A stretch of 64,000 nucleotides of DNA from Planotetraspora silvatica (GCF_016863315.1 NZ_BOOQ01000032.1:117158-181157); one strand, 5' to 3'; shown: positions 46,194 through 55,326, numbered from the stretch's first letter. Numbers and translations: made by a program. Notes: a model not told the origin generated them from the letters alone.

Positions 46194-47540
46194 TTATCTG
46201 GAGGCCAGCCGGGCCTTCCACAGTCGTCCGGACGGCCACCTGGGCGACAGGCTCTTCCTGAACGTCGGCACCAGTGTCATGACCAGCGCGACGACCACCA
46301 TCGACACCGTCACGGTTCCGAGCGTTGCCCTCGGACCGGCGCTCTCGTAGAGAAGTGAGGCGAGGACCGGTCCCAGTGCGACCGTGCTGTAGCTTCCGAG
46401 CCGCGAGACGCTGACCACCCGGGCGACCTTGTCCGCGGGGACCCGGCTGAGCAAGGTCCGGATGGTCACGTTGCTGAGTCCCCCCGCCACACCGATCATC
46501 AGCAGGGCGAGCGCGAACGCACTCGGAGCGAACCCGGTCATGAAGATCACCGCGATCGCGCCTGAACACACCCATGCGTGAACCAGCAACGTGGAGCGGC
46601 CACGATGGGTGAGCCCCACCAACTCGGCCAGCCGATCGGTCCAGTTCCAGCGTCTCGCCCATCCGTCGATCTTCCGTGAGATCTTCTTGCGTTTGGGCGA
46701 GATGAAGGCACCGGCCGCGCCTCCGACCCCGGATGCCGCGAGGATGCCCCCGACCGCCGCCGCGCCCAGCCCCGACGAGGTTTGATACGAGATGAACACC
46801 ACGATCAGGGACTGCACGATCAAATTGATGACCGCGGTCAGGATGGTCGCGGAAAGGAGGAAGGGATTCCGCCAGACCTCCTGGATTCCTTCTCGGATCT
46901 GGTGCAGGACTGGTTCACGGTGCGGCGTTCGCGCCGGCTGACCGGGGTTCAGCCGCCAGAGCAGGGCTGCGGAACACATGAAGACGACCGCGTTCGCGAA
47001 GAACGACATGTATGCCCCGAGGCCGAAGAGGATCCCCCCGACCGGCCGGCCGGCGAGGACGACGGCGTGTGCGGTCGTCTCGTGCGCCGCCAGGGCCGTG
47101 GGGATGTCATCCCGCCTCGTCGCAGCCGGTATGAGCGCCGTCTCCGCGACCGAGGACAGAACAGCGAGACCCCCCTCGACGAACGCGATCGCGAGCAGAA
47201 GTCCTCTGATCTCCGGCACGTCACAGATCAACGCGGCGGTCAGCGCTCCCATGAGGAGTCCGCGCGCCGCCTCGCTGCAGGCCATCACCCGCCCCGGGCC
47301 GAGGCGGTCGATGAGCGTCCCTGCCGGCAGGTAGCACAAAAGTCCGGGAACCGTGGACGCGAATACCACCCATCCCGTCCACGCGGGGGATTTCGTCACA
47401 GCGAAGGCGAGCAGTGGATAAGTGACGCCGAGAGTGCGGGTGCCCAACATGGAAAGTGCGGATGCCGTCCAGGATCGGCGGAATCCCTGATTGGCGGAGA
47501 AAAGCGCACTGAATGAACGCTCACTCCCCCGCCTGACCAC
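46194..47540 (-). CDS. MFS transporter
   Basis: About 448 residues from GTG 47540, which has GGGGAG 8 bases upstream; GTG 47612 is a longer alternative. About 12 hydrophobic helices are visible, with the MFS loop GTLIDRLGPGRVMACSEAARG between helices 2 and 3. The central cytoplasmic loop is long (about residues 280-320, SPKRKKISRKIDGW). It resembles enterobactin/macrolide-type exporters. Placed between two NTPase genes of the peptide locus, with a 34-base gap to the KAP-NACHT start, it is the best candidate exporter for the modified peptide (inference). Confidence 0.83.
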   Translation of the reverse strand: MVRRGSERSFSALFSANQGFRRSWTASALSMLGTRTLGVTYPLLAFAVTKSPAWTGWVVFASTVPGLLCYLPAGTLIDRLGPGRVMACSEAARGLLMGALTAALICDVPEIRGLLLAIAFVEGGLAVLSSVAETALIPAATRRDDIPTALAAHETTAHAVVLAGRPVGGILFGLGAYMSFFANAVVFMCSAALLWRLNPGQPARTPHREPVLHQIREGIQEVWRNPFLLSATILTAVINLIVQSLIVVFISYQTSSGLGAAAVGGILAASGVGGAAGAFISPKRKKISRKIDGWARRWNWTDRLAELVGLTHRGRSTLLVHAWVCSGAIAVIFMTGFAPSAFALALLMIGVAGGLSNVTIRTLLSRVPADKVARVVSVSRLGSYSTVALGPVLASLLYESAGPRATLGTVTVSMVVVALVMTLVPTFRKSLSPRWPSGRLWKARLASR

Positions 47541-47667
47541 CGCCGCATCTCCCCTCGACTGGATCCCGGCGACAGTGTGCCGTTCACGGCGAAGGAGTAG
47601 AGGGGGTGGCACTGTCAGAGACTAAAGCATCAAGGACAGATGTAACGGTGATTACCCGAGTCCCTGA

Positions 47668-49662
47668 TCAGTCTCGACGACGGCTCAGGCGGTCGGCTTC
47701 GGCGGCGAGCCGGGGAGGCAGCAGCGGCCGGCCGGTGGCTTGCCGAGCACGCTGAGCGAGTTGGGCCGCCTCCGAGAGTTCCCCCGCGACTTCCAGCACT
47801 CTGGCCACGCGAAGCAGAGTGGCGCTGCTCTGTTCCGAATCGATGGGCGGGATGGTCAGCACCGCTTCGGAGACGTCTCCGCGTAAGGCGAGGGCCAGCG
47901 CGTACGCGGCTTTCGTGGAGGACCGATGGAGCGGGCGCACGCGTTCGAGATCGCGGATGGCGCGATCCGGCTGCTGGAGATCCGACATGATCTCTCCTCG
48001 CGCGCGAAGCGCTTCGGGGGCGTTCCCCTCCAACTCCAAGGCGCTGTCGAGGACGTCCACGGCTCCGTTTTCGCGCCCGCTGTACCACATGGCCCAGGCG
48101 AGATCCGTCTGTATCGCGGAGTCGTCCGGGCTGCGACGGCCCGCGGCGTGAAGCTCCTTGATGGCCTCGTCGAACTCTCCCTGTCTGATGAGAATTCGGC
48201 CCACCGCGGTCAACAGAGTCGCGACGAGGACGCCGGTGCCCGGCCCGGCCGCGAGCAGTTGGGCTGCCCTACGGTAGTGGACGATCGCACCGTCAAGATC
48301 TTCACTGAGGTACGCCACGTCGCCGAGAAAGGATTCGATCTCTGCACGCAGCCGTCCGTTCTCGCCCGCCGTTCGAAGGGCCTGGCCTGCACGCCTGATC
48401 GCCACGTCGAACCGACCGGCCCGCAGCGCCCACTGCGCCAGTTGGAATTCGTCGGCGGCACTTCGTGTTCCCTGCTCCACAGCCCCACCGCGCACGAGGG
48501 GAAGCACCAGGCGTTCGTGCCAGATCCGACACGGCCCCCCGATCTCATCCGCGGCCGTACGCAGGATGCGGCGCGCCATCAGCGCCTCGATCACCTGGTT
48601 GGGCAGCCCCCCGGTCTCGGTGGCTCCTCGCTTGACGATCTCGGGCAGCCCCTGTGGATCGACGAAGGATTCCAGTAAGCGTGTTCTGAGCTCTGACGCA
48701 TCACCGTGGAAATGATCGTCGGCGACCTCTTCGATCATCCTGCGGCAGAAACCCGCGATCCATCGATCGACGCCTGCCACGTCGTCCTTGCTGATCACTT
48801 GGTGTCCGGGAGCCAGCGAATCGAAGAACGAGGCGCAGGCGACTTGAAGGAGCAAAGGCTCCACAGAAGCCTGGATCTTGACGGTCCGCTTGAAATCGGT
48901 GCCCAGGCGCACCGTACGAAGATCGTCGACCAGCGCCTCCACCGCCCCTGGTGAGAATGACCGGCCGATCTCCTCCATGGGCTTCCGGCACGCGTTCTGT
49001 GCCGAGGAGACGCTCAGCGGACCCAGCCTGTAGGGGGGCGCCGTCATGCGGTCGCCGATTCGCCGGTGTCCGACCACCGCGTCGAGATGGTCGTCGTCCA
49101 CCGCGATGAGCAGGTGAAACGGCAGCTCGCTGTCGAGGACGTCGGAGAACTGTTCCAGCAGTTCCTCGCAATGAGTCGATCTGCGGTCGAAGTCGGTGAA
49201 AAGTTCTTCGACCTGATCGATCGCGGTCATGACAGGGACCGGATCACCGGAGGAATCACGTTTGACCGTCCGTCTGCGAAGGAAGGCGGAGATGGTCAAA
49301 CCGGAGAGGGTCGTGGGCGCCTCGTACGGGGACCATGACGAGAGCAGACGGAGAACGAGCGGGTTGTCGTTCCTCGAGATGAGCGCGGCAGGCACATCCG
49401 GCCGCCGGCTGATGCGTCCGATCGGCAGCACATCGGTCGTGTACGGGTCGAACATGGGCACTACTCCGGCGGCGAGCAGTGACGACTTCCCGATTCCCGC
49501 CGGTCCGTGCAGGATCGTGACACGGTTGTCCCGCCACTGCCCCGCAAGCTTTCGTGCTTCCCGCTCACGGCCGAAGAAGCGGACGGCGTCCTCCCTGCGG
49601 AAGGCACGCGTGTTGACGTACGGGCGCTCTTGCGGGTTTCCGCCGCCGTTGGGATGCATCAC
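47668..49662 (-). CDS. STAND ATPase (nSTAND1-like) with C-terminal TPR repeats
   Basis: 664 residues from GTG 49662. The ATPase part has RFFGREREARKLAGQ, Walker A LHGPAGIGKSSLLAAGVVPM (about 54-73) and Walker B MTAIDQVEELFTDFD (about 165). A winged-helix-like region follows, then helical tetratricopeptide repeats from about 400 (QLAQWALRAGRFDVAIRRAG, AVGRILIRQGEFDEAIKELH). STAND proteins are switches: TPRs sense a partner and the ATPase oligomerises. No effector domain is recognisable at the N-terminus. It follows fxsA by 95 bases. Confidence 0.85.
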   Translation of the reverse strand: MMHPNGGGNPQERPYVNTRAFRREDAVRFFGREREARKLAGQWRDNRVTILHGPAGIGKSSLLAAGVVPMFDPYTTDVLPIGRISRRPDVPAALISRNDNPLVLRLLSSWSPYEAPTTLSGLTISAFLRRRTVKRDSSGDPVPVMTAIDQVEELFTDFDRRSTHCEELLEQFSDVLDSELPFHLLIAVDDDHLDAVVGHRRIGDRMTAPPYRLGPLSVSSAQNACRKPMEEIGRSFSPGAVEALVDDLRTVRLGTDFKRTVKIQASVEPLLLQVACASFFDSLAPGHQVISKDDVAGVDRWIAGFCRRMIEEVADDHFHGDASELRTRLLESFVDPQGLPEIVKRGATETGGLPNQVIEALMARRILRTAADEIGGPCRIWHERLVLPLVRGGAVEQGTRSAADEFQLAQWALRAGRFDVAIRRAGQALRTAGENGRLRAEIESFLGDVAYLSEDLDGAIVHYRRAAQLLAAGPGTGVLVATLLTAVGRILIRQGEFDEAIKELHAAGRRSPDDSAIQTDLAWAMWYSGRENGAVDVLDSALELEGNAPEALRARGEIMSDLQQPDRAIRDLERVRPLHRSSTKAAYALALALRGDVSEAVLTIPPIDSEQSSATLLRVARVLEVAGELSEAAQLAQRARQATGRPLLPPRLAAEADRLSRRRD

Positions 49663-49757
49663 CGTGTCCCGTCCACGCCGCGATTCTGCCAGCTATTCGG
49701 GCGCCTTCCGCGAGCAGATGTGGAATTATCACAATTGATACAAATGTACCCTTGCAG

Positions 49758-49910
49758 TTAAAGTGCAGACTGGAATCCTGCGATCGCGCCGTCGTCGTCC
49801 GTGGCGAGCCGTCGATACGCCCTGTTCAGGACGGCCGAGTCGACACTCTTGAGAGTTTCGAGATCGATCGTGCTGACGTCGATGAGGCCGGTCCCACCCT
49901 CTTCGCTCAC
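49758..49910 (-). CDS. fxsA: FxsA-like FxSxx-COOH precursor peptide
   Basis: 50 residues from GTG 49910, with AAGGGGA upstream, to TAA at 49758-49760. The peptide starts MSEEGGTGLIDV, continues with a helical LETLKSVDSAVLNRAYRRL and an acidic TDDDGAIAG, and ends exactly in FQSAL, fitting the FxSxx-COOH signature of this RiPP family. FxsB-type radical SAM enzymes in characterised systems form a three-residue cyclophane crosslink at the Phe-x-Ser. It is divergent (144 bases) from the FxsT-like gene and upstream of the STAND/MFS/KAP-NACHT genes. It is too short for most gene callers. Confidence 0.87.
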   Translation of the reverse strand: MSEEGGTGLIDVSTIDLETLKSVDSAVLNRAYRRLATDDDGAIAGFQSAL

Positions 49911-50012
49911 CCTGTCCCCTTAGATTACGGTCACCCACAATTACGGCTAATGGCCGACCAAGCGGATCCTCTGCGCTTATATGCGATTCTGTGACGGCAG
50001 TTCGGTCAAATC

Positions 50013-50024
50013 AATCCTAGGATT
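50013..50024 (+). promoter_or_regulatory. Palindrome overlapping the likely -10 of the FxsT-like gene
   Basis: AATCCTAGGATT is a perfect 12-bp palindrome containing TAGGAT, a strong actinobacterial -10 hexamer, 31 bases before the start codon. No good -35 is seen 17-18 bases upstream, which fits activator dependence. The divergent fxsA shares this region. Confidence 0.45.
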
Positions 50025-50054
50025 CGAATTGCGGGAGAGCGACTGGAGGGCAAC

Positions 50055-52601
50055 GTGGATGAGCAGGTCAGCGAGCACACGCCGACACGGATGCCCCGGG
50101 TCTGGGGAAAGATCCCCCCGAGAAACCGGAACTTCACCGGGCGTGAGGCCCTGCTTGAACGCTTGAGGTCGAGCATGCGCTCACCCACGCCGACCGCGGT
50201 CATCGCCCACACGCCGACGCCTCAGGCCCTGCACGGGCTGGGTGGGGTCGGCAAAACCCAACTCGTGACCGAGTACGCCTGGAAGTTCCGCCACTCCTAT
50301 CAGGTGGTGTGGTGGGTCACCGCGGACCAGCCCTCGCTCGTGCCGGCCACGCTCGCCGGCCTGGCACCGGAACTGGGCTTGCCGCCGGCCAGCCTGGTCG
50401 GCATCGAGGAGGCCGCGGCAGCGGTCCGTAAGGCTCTCCAGCAGGGCGACCCGTACGAAGACTGGCTGTTGATCTTCGATAACGCGGACGATCCCGAGTC
50501 GATCAGAGAGCTGATTCCCGACGGCGGGCCGGGGCATGTGCTCATCACATCGCGTAACACTCGATGGAGTGCCGCGACGGAGAGCATCGCCGTCGACGTG
50601 TTCGACCGTGAGGAGAGCGTCGCCTTCCTGAGGAAGCGGCTCGGAAAAGATCTCGACACCGCGGAGGCCGACCGCCTCGCCGAGGCCCTGGGCGACCTTC
50701 CCCTGGCCATCGAGCAGGCTGCGGCCTACCGGGTTCAGACGGGGATGACCACCGACGAGTACATCACGGAGTTGGACAGGCAGACTCGACGCACGCTGAC
50801 CAAAGGCAAGTCGACGGACTACCCGCAGTCGATGACGGCGGCCTGGCAGTTGTCCGTCCAGGCGATCGAGCAGAGAATGCCGGAGGCCGCCACCCTGCTG
50901 CGCTGTCTGGCCTTCTTCGGGCCCGAGCCCATTCCCATGGACGTCTTCCGCAGAGGCAACAAGGCCATCGCGAGCGGTGCGTTGGGACCCATCCTGACCG
51001 ACCCCCTGATGCTCTTCGACGCATTCGGCGAGCTCGGCCGGTTCGCCCTCGCCAGAATCGACCAGGAGACCGGCACCATCCAGGTGCACCGCCTCGTACA
51101 AGCCCTGCTCCGCGACACGCTGCTCGAGGACGAACAGCGTGAGGTTCGGCATGAGGTCCACCTCCTGCTCGCTGAAGGCGCTCCGGCCGATCCGGAGAAC
51201 ACGAGCATGTGGCGCAACTTCAGCGAGTTGCTCCCGCACATCGGGCCTTGCCGGCTGGCCAGGTGCACGGAGGGGATGCCACGCGCCTTCGCCATCAACA
51301 TCGTCCGTTATCTGTACCGCCTGGGCGACTACCAGTCGGCCAAGACGTTCGCCCAGGAGTTCAACGAGAAATGGACTGAGGCGTCCGGCACCACCAACGC
51401 CGAGGTCCTCCAACTGCGCCGCCATCTCAGCACGGTGCGCTGGCAGTTGGGTGAGTACGCCGAGTCCCGCCGGCTGAGCGAGGAGACATTCGACCTGCTG
51501 CGGGAGGCATACGGCCCGGATCACGCGGAGACCTTACGTGTCGCCAGCATCTATGCCGCCAACCTGCGCGCACTGGGCGACTTCAGGGGGGCACAGGAGC
51601 TGGATTCGCGTTCACTGAGCGCGAGCGAGGCGAAATACGGCCCGAGGAATCCACTCACCCTGCGGGCGATCAACAATCTGGCCCTCGACCACGCACTGCT
51701 CACCGATTACGCCCAGGCTCGCGAGCTGCACAAGCTCGCTTACCTGGAGCAGAGCAGCGCGACCAAGGGGGTCGGCAAGTGGGACGTCCAGATGTCCTAC
51801 AACTCGCTGGCGCGGGTGGTCCGGCTGTGCGGCGACTACCCCGCGGCCATCGACGTCGGGAGGGCGGCTCACGCGTACGGGCGACGAGAGTTGGCTCCGG
51901 AGCACCCGCTCACCTTGATGACGGCCAAGGACCTGTCGATAGCTCTCCGGCGCAACGGCGACGTCTCCGAAGCCCTCGAACTGGCCCAGGAGACCTTCAC
52001 TCGGCTGGAGAAACTGTTCGGCCGGGACAACCCGGAGTCCATGGCCGCGGCGATCGCCCTCGCCAACACTCTTCGCGAGGCGGGCCACCTGGAGAACGCG
52101 TTCGCACTGACACGGGACACGTTGCCGCGCTACCGCACGATCTACGGACAGCGGCATCCCTACAGTTTCGGCTGCCAGACCAATCTCGCCCTCCTCTATC
52201 GGCTTCGCGGTGATGCGGGCAGGGCGCGAGAAGAGGACACGGAGGCCTACGAAGGCCTGGTCGCAACGCTCGGCCCCGACCACGAGTACGCCTTCACCGC
52301 GGCCGTCAATCTCGCCGGCGACCTCGCCGCGATGGGAGACAGCACGGCGGCTCGCCGGCGAGGTGAGCAGACACTCGGGCGACTCGGCGACTTCTTCGGG
52401 GAGGAGCACTTCCTCACCCTCGCTGCCGCGATCAACCTCTCCATCGACATGCGCGACTCGGGAGCCGAGGAGGAGGCGGAGAAGCTGAGCACCACCACGA
52501 TGCAGGCGTACAAGCGGACCCTTCGGCCTGATCACCCGGATGTGGAACGGGCGCTCAAGGGTGAGCGGATCGACTGGGACTTCGACCCGCCGCCCCTGTA
52601 A
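50055..52601 (+). CDS. fxsT: FxsT-like NB-ARC/tetratricopeptide-repeat protein of the FxSxx-COOH system
   Basis: 848 residues from GTG 50055, GGAGGG 4 bases upstream. After PRVWGKIPPRNRNFTGREAL, the NB-ARC NTPase has Walker A LHGLGGVGKTQLVTEYAWKF (about 56-75), Walker B DWLLIFDNADDPESI and the GxP motif LGDLPLAIEQAAAY. A winged helix is followed by about ten TPR units (from about residue 420) such as ALGDFRGAQELDSRSLSASE and RNGDVSEALELAQETFTRLE. The arrangement matches the TPR protein that accompanies FxSxx-COOH precursors. Its last 47 bases overlap the convergent HExxH gene. Confidence 0.9.
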   Translation: MDEQVSEHTPTRMPRVWGKIPPRNRNFTGREALLERLRSSMRSPTPTAVIAHTPTPQALHGLGGVGKTQLVTEYAWKFRHSYQVVWWVTADQPSLVPATLAGLAPELGLPPASLVGIEEAAAAVRKALQQGDPYEDWLLIFDNADDPESIRELIPDGGPGHVLITSRNTRWSAATESIAVDVFDREESVAFLRKRLGKDLDTAEADRLAEALGDLPLAIEQAAAYRVQTGMTTDEYITELDRQTRRTLTKGKSTDYPQSMTAAWQLSVQAIEQRMPEAATLLRCLAFFGPEPIPMDVFRRGNKAIASGALGPILTDPLMLFDAFGELGRFALARIDQETGTIQVHRLVQALLRDTLLEDEQREVRHEVHLLLAEGAPADPENTSMWRNFSELLPHIGPCRLARCTEGMPRAFAINIVRYLYRLGDYQSAKTFAQEFNEKWTEASGTTNAEVLQLRRHLSTVRWQLGEYAESRRLSEETFDLLREAYGPDHAETLRVASIYAANLRALGDFRGAQELDSRSLSASEAKYGPRNPLTLRAINNLALDHALLTDYAQARELHKLAYLEQSSATKGVGKWDVQMSYNSLARVVRLCGDYPAAIDVGRAAHAYGRRELAPEHPLTLMTAKDLSIALRRNGDVSEALELAQETFTRLEKLFGRDNPESMAAAIALANTLREAGHLENAFALTRDTLPRYRTIYGQRHPYSFGCQTNLALLYRLRGDAGRAREEDTEAYEGLVATLGPDHEYAFTAAVNLAGDLAAMGDSTAARRRGEQTLGRLGDFFGEEHFLTLAAAINLSIDMRDSGAEEEAEKLSTTTMQAYKRTLRPDHPDVERALKGERIDWDFDPPPL

Positions 52602-53856
52602 CCCGCTCCCGGCCGTTGCGGGCGTTCCACGCCTTCCGGTGTCCGGCGGCCTCGTGATGGGCCGTGACCTGCGCCGCGGCGGGCACCGGTTCGTCCATCC
52701 AGGCGGACAACGTCCGCCGCATCCCGCTGACGAACCGGTCGCCCTCAGGGGTGAGGCGCCCGCTGCCGAGCAGGGTTTCGGTCACCTCGAACGCCGAGGC
52801 ACGCCAGTGCGCGAATTCGACATGCGACCACTCGTCGTCGTCGACCAGGCGCTGGCGGCGCCAGAATCCGGCCACGCCCAGGTAGGCATACGCGCCTTGG
52901 AGCAGGCCGGACAGCGGCCTCGGGTCGGGCCGCCACGGAGCGTAGTACTCCCGAGCATCCGGAAGTGTCAGGTCCACGACGTCCAGGATCGCGCCCAGCT
53001 TCGCGTGCTGGATCTCATGCGCGAACGTGCAGGCGAGCCAGCGGCCGTCCGGCGGTGTGGACAGAGCGATCGTCCCGAACGTGTCGCGAGCGGAGGCGCT
53101 GTTCTGCCCCCTCTCCGGGCCCTTGATCGGCGTCAGGACCGACACAATCGACCGGAGCTCTCCGGCGATCGTCCAGTGATGCTCGTCGAGCATTCGCCAC
53201 GCGGTGTCGAGACAGGACTCCCACGTGCGCAGTTCGTCTGCGGACAGCCGTCCGTCGATCACATCCGCCGGAACCCAGCGGTACGGGTCGAGATCGTCGA
53301 CGACGAGATCGATCGCCTTGTCCGCTGAAGCCAACCTATGGAGCTGAGTGAGGTCGGTGCGCGACTCCCCCAGGTCGATCGCTCCTGAGGCGTCCACCCG
53401 CAGCTTGACGAGCTGTGTGCCGTCCGTCTCCAGGCTCAGCCGCCCGATCGAGGGCAGCATGATCCCCCCTCCAGAGGACGGCACCTCGACACAGGCCGAG
53501 ACTCCGGCCCGTATCGCCGCGACGGCTGCGATGGCGCCGAGTTGGGCCGGTTCGACCGGATCAGGAGAACGCCTCAGCAGCCGCGACAGAGTCTGTCTGG
53601 CCCAGGCGCCGACCGCGGGATACCTGATCACCTGTGCGACCGCGTCGGGAGCCTGCTTCGCGAGATCGGCGAGCAGGTCGTACGCGCGGTGCGCGCTCTC
53701 ACTTCCTCGTACCGCCTGGTCGAGTATCCCCCGGATGAGGAGCAGGTGCCTGCTGTACTGCACCGCGGTCAGATGCTCCGCGGCCTCGGCGCCTCCTCCG
53801 CCGGCGGCCAATCGATCCAGGACGTCGGTGGGTAGGCGGTGCGGTCTGAGCTCCAT
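52555..53856 (-). CDS. HExxH-type peptide modification enzyme (putative peptide beta-hydroxylase)
   Basis: 433 residues from ATG 53856 with AAGGAG 5 bases upstream. The defining motif is ACTFAHEIQHAKLGAILDVV near residue 279, an HExxH metal site; LDTAWRMLDEHHWTIAGELR and PDPRPLSGLLQGAYAYLGVA are also typical of this RiPP-associated family. Relatives use alpha-ketoglutarate to hydroxylate residues in precursor peptides made with FxsB-type maturases. It begins 10 bases after the radical SAM stop, so the two are cotranscribed. Its C-terminus overlaps the fxsT 3' end by 47 bases on the other strand. Confidence 0.87.
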   Translation of the reverse strand: MELRPHRLPTDVLDRLAAGGGGAEAAEHLTAVQYSRHLLLIRGILDQAVRGSESAHRAYDLLADLAKQAPDAVAQVIRYPAVGAWARQTLSRLLRRSPDPVEPAQLGAIAAVAAIRAGVSACVEVPSSGGGIMLPSIGRLSLETDGTQLVKLRVDASGAIDLGESRTDLTQLHRLASADKAIDLVVDDLDPYRWVPADVIDGRLSADELRTWESCLDTAWRMLDEHHWTIAGELRSIVSVLTPIKGPERGQNSASARDTFGTIALSTPPDGRWLACTFAHEIQHAKLGAILDVVDLTLPDAREYYAPWRPDPRPLSGLLQGAYAYLGVAGFWRRQRLVDDDEWSHVEFAHWRASAFEVTETLLGSGRLTPEGDRFVSGMRRTLSAWMDEPVPAAAQVTAHHEAAGHRKAWNARNGRERVTGAAGRSPSRSAHP

Positions 53857-53866
53857 GGCGACTCCT

Positions 53867-55093
53867 TCACCTGGTCGAGCGCCGGAGGTCGGTGATGAGG
53901 CGCGTCCGGACGTGGTCGATCAATCGGTAGAGGTCGGCGCAGTACACCGATGGGTTCTGGAAGCCGTCACCCGTCCGGTAGCGATGCGGATACAGCCCAC
54001 CGCCGCAGACGCGCCCGAACCGGCATGATTTGCATGTCTCGCTGAGCGCGTCCCAGCCGAGTTGCCGGGCGACGACGCCAGGATGCCGCAGCACCGCGTC
54101 GAAAGAGTGGTCCACGATGTTCAGCCCGGTCGCGGGTGCGCCGTGGCTGACCACCTTGAGAGAGTCCGTCTGCTCGATCGAGCCATCGGTTTCGATCACC
54201 ACGAGGCTTGTCGGCGTCAGCCCGATGGCCTCACTCTCGGAGGTGCCGCCCAGCAGAACATGGATGATCTCCTGAAACAGCCGTATGACGGTCTCACTCC
54301 CGCTGTCATACCAGCGATCGAAGATCGCGATCAGCCAGTCCGCGTACCGCGTCGCCGCCCGGTCGAGTCCACCACCTGGCGGCGGCGAGTCCCAGGTCGC
54401 ATGCGGGAGGAGGAAGTCGAGCGTCGGCGGATCGAAATCCACCAGCGCTTCATAGGTCTCGATCGGATCGTTGGCGAGATCGATCGTGCAGAGCACGCCA
54501 CTGTACAAGTGCCGATACGGCTCGCTCATCAGCAGGCGGAGTCCGCGTGCGACGGCGTCGTAACTGCTGCGGCCGTCGGCGTACCGCCGGTTCCGATCGT
54601 TGCCCCGGGGGCTGCCGTCGAGACTTACTCCCACCCTTACGTCGAGGGCGCAGAAGGAGCGCAACGCCGCCTCGTCCATCAGCACCGCGTTGGTCTGCAC
54701 GGCCGCGTCGACCCTCAGATTCGGACCTACTTCGGCACGGATGATCTCGATGATTTTTCCGAGATAGTCGTGCCCGGCCAGCAGGGGCTCACCCCCGTGC
54801 AAGATCACGCGAACCGAGGTCAGCCCGTGATGGTCCGCGTGTTCGGCGATACGCCGGGCGGTGACCGAAACAAGTTGCGGATCCATGACCATCGGCTGGG
54901 AACGCCAACTCTGGTCAGCCAGCGTGTACACGTAGCAGTAGTCGCAGGCGAGATTGCAGCGGCTGTGGACCTTGAGCAGGAATTGCCTGAAGGGTTGGGC
55001 ACGCCATCCGCGTTGAAGCAGCTCATCGACGTCAAGCGTGGCGGGCCACTCCCGCGATGGGTCCCCCGCGTCGGACTTCAACCTGGAAACCAC
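53867..55093 (-). CDS. fxsB: FxsB-like radical SAM/SPASM peptide maturase
   Basis: 408 residues from GTG 55093. The radical SAM cluster motif is CNLACDYC (Cys46, 50, 53) inside PFRQFLLKVHSRCNLACDYC. VILHGGEPLLAGHDYLGKI and VGVSLDGSPRGNDRNRRYADG follow. The C-terminal SPASM domain supplies further Cys: CKSCRFGRVCGGGLYPHRYR and NPSVYCADLYRL. FxsB enzymes crosslink an aromatic ring to the beta-carbon of a residue two positions on. It lies 28 bases downstream of the 59-residue peptide gene and upstream of the HExxH enzyme. Whether it also acts on FxsA, encoded 4 kb away, is probable but unproven. Confidence 0.93.
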   Translation of the reverse strand: MVSRLKSDAGDPSREWPATLDVDELLQRGWRAQPFRQFLLKVHSRCNLACDYCYVYTLADQSWRSQPMVMDPQLVSVTARRIAEHADHHGLTSVRVILHGGEPLLAGHDYLGKIIEIIRAEVGPNLRVDAAVQTNAVLMDEAALRSFCALDVRVGVSLDGSPRGNDRNRRYADGRSSYDAVARGLRLLMSEPYRHLYSGVLCTIDLANDPIETYEALVDFDPPTLDFLLPHATWDSPPPGGGLDRAATRYADWLIAIFDRWYDSGSETVIRLFQEIIHVLLGGTSESEAIGLTPTSLVVIETDGSIEQTDSLKVVSHGAPATGLNIVDHSFDAVLRHPGVVARQLGWDALSETCKSCRFGRVCGGGLYPHRYRTGDGFQNPSVYCADLYRLIDHVRTRLITDLRRSTR

Positions 55094-55121
55094 CCCGCCA
55101 CCCGCCAGGGAATCTTCGTGC

Positions 55122-55301
55122 TTAGTTCACGATATTAGCTGAGACAGCATTAGATCGGGAGACCCAGTCCGTAATGGCATAAACGTGACAACAGAATTCG
55201 ATTATCGCCGTAATTTCCTCGCCAGGAACGCCATGAACGCCATGAACGACAGAGGCGGCATCGGTGCCGGCGGAGCCGAACGATGTCTGAATGGCACTCA
55301 C
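55122..55301 (-). CDS. Candidate second precursor peptide upstream of the radical SAM maturase
   Basis: 59 residues from GTG 55301 with a strong AGGAGG 6 bases upstream, to TAA at 55122-55124. The N-terminus reads MSAIQTSFGSAGTDAASVV, with an FGS triplet that fits an FxS crosslink site. A short repeat VHGVHGVPGEE follows. The C-terminal half EFCCHVYAITDWVSRSNAV is rich in Cys, Tyr and Trp, unlike a housekeeping protein. Its composition is less GC-rich than its neighbours. Position and orientation make it the natural substrate of the radical SAM/HExxH pair. No family was recognised, and it lacks an FxSxx terminus (it ends SANIVN). Confidence 0.65.
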   Translation of the reverse strand: MSAIQTSFGSAGTDAASVVHGVHGVPGEEITAIIEFCCHVYAITDWVSRSNAVSANIVN

Positions 55302-55326
55302 GGAGAACCTCCTGCTTGAAAGCAGG

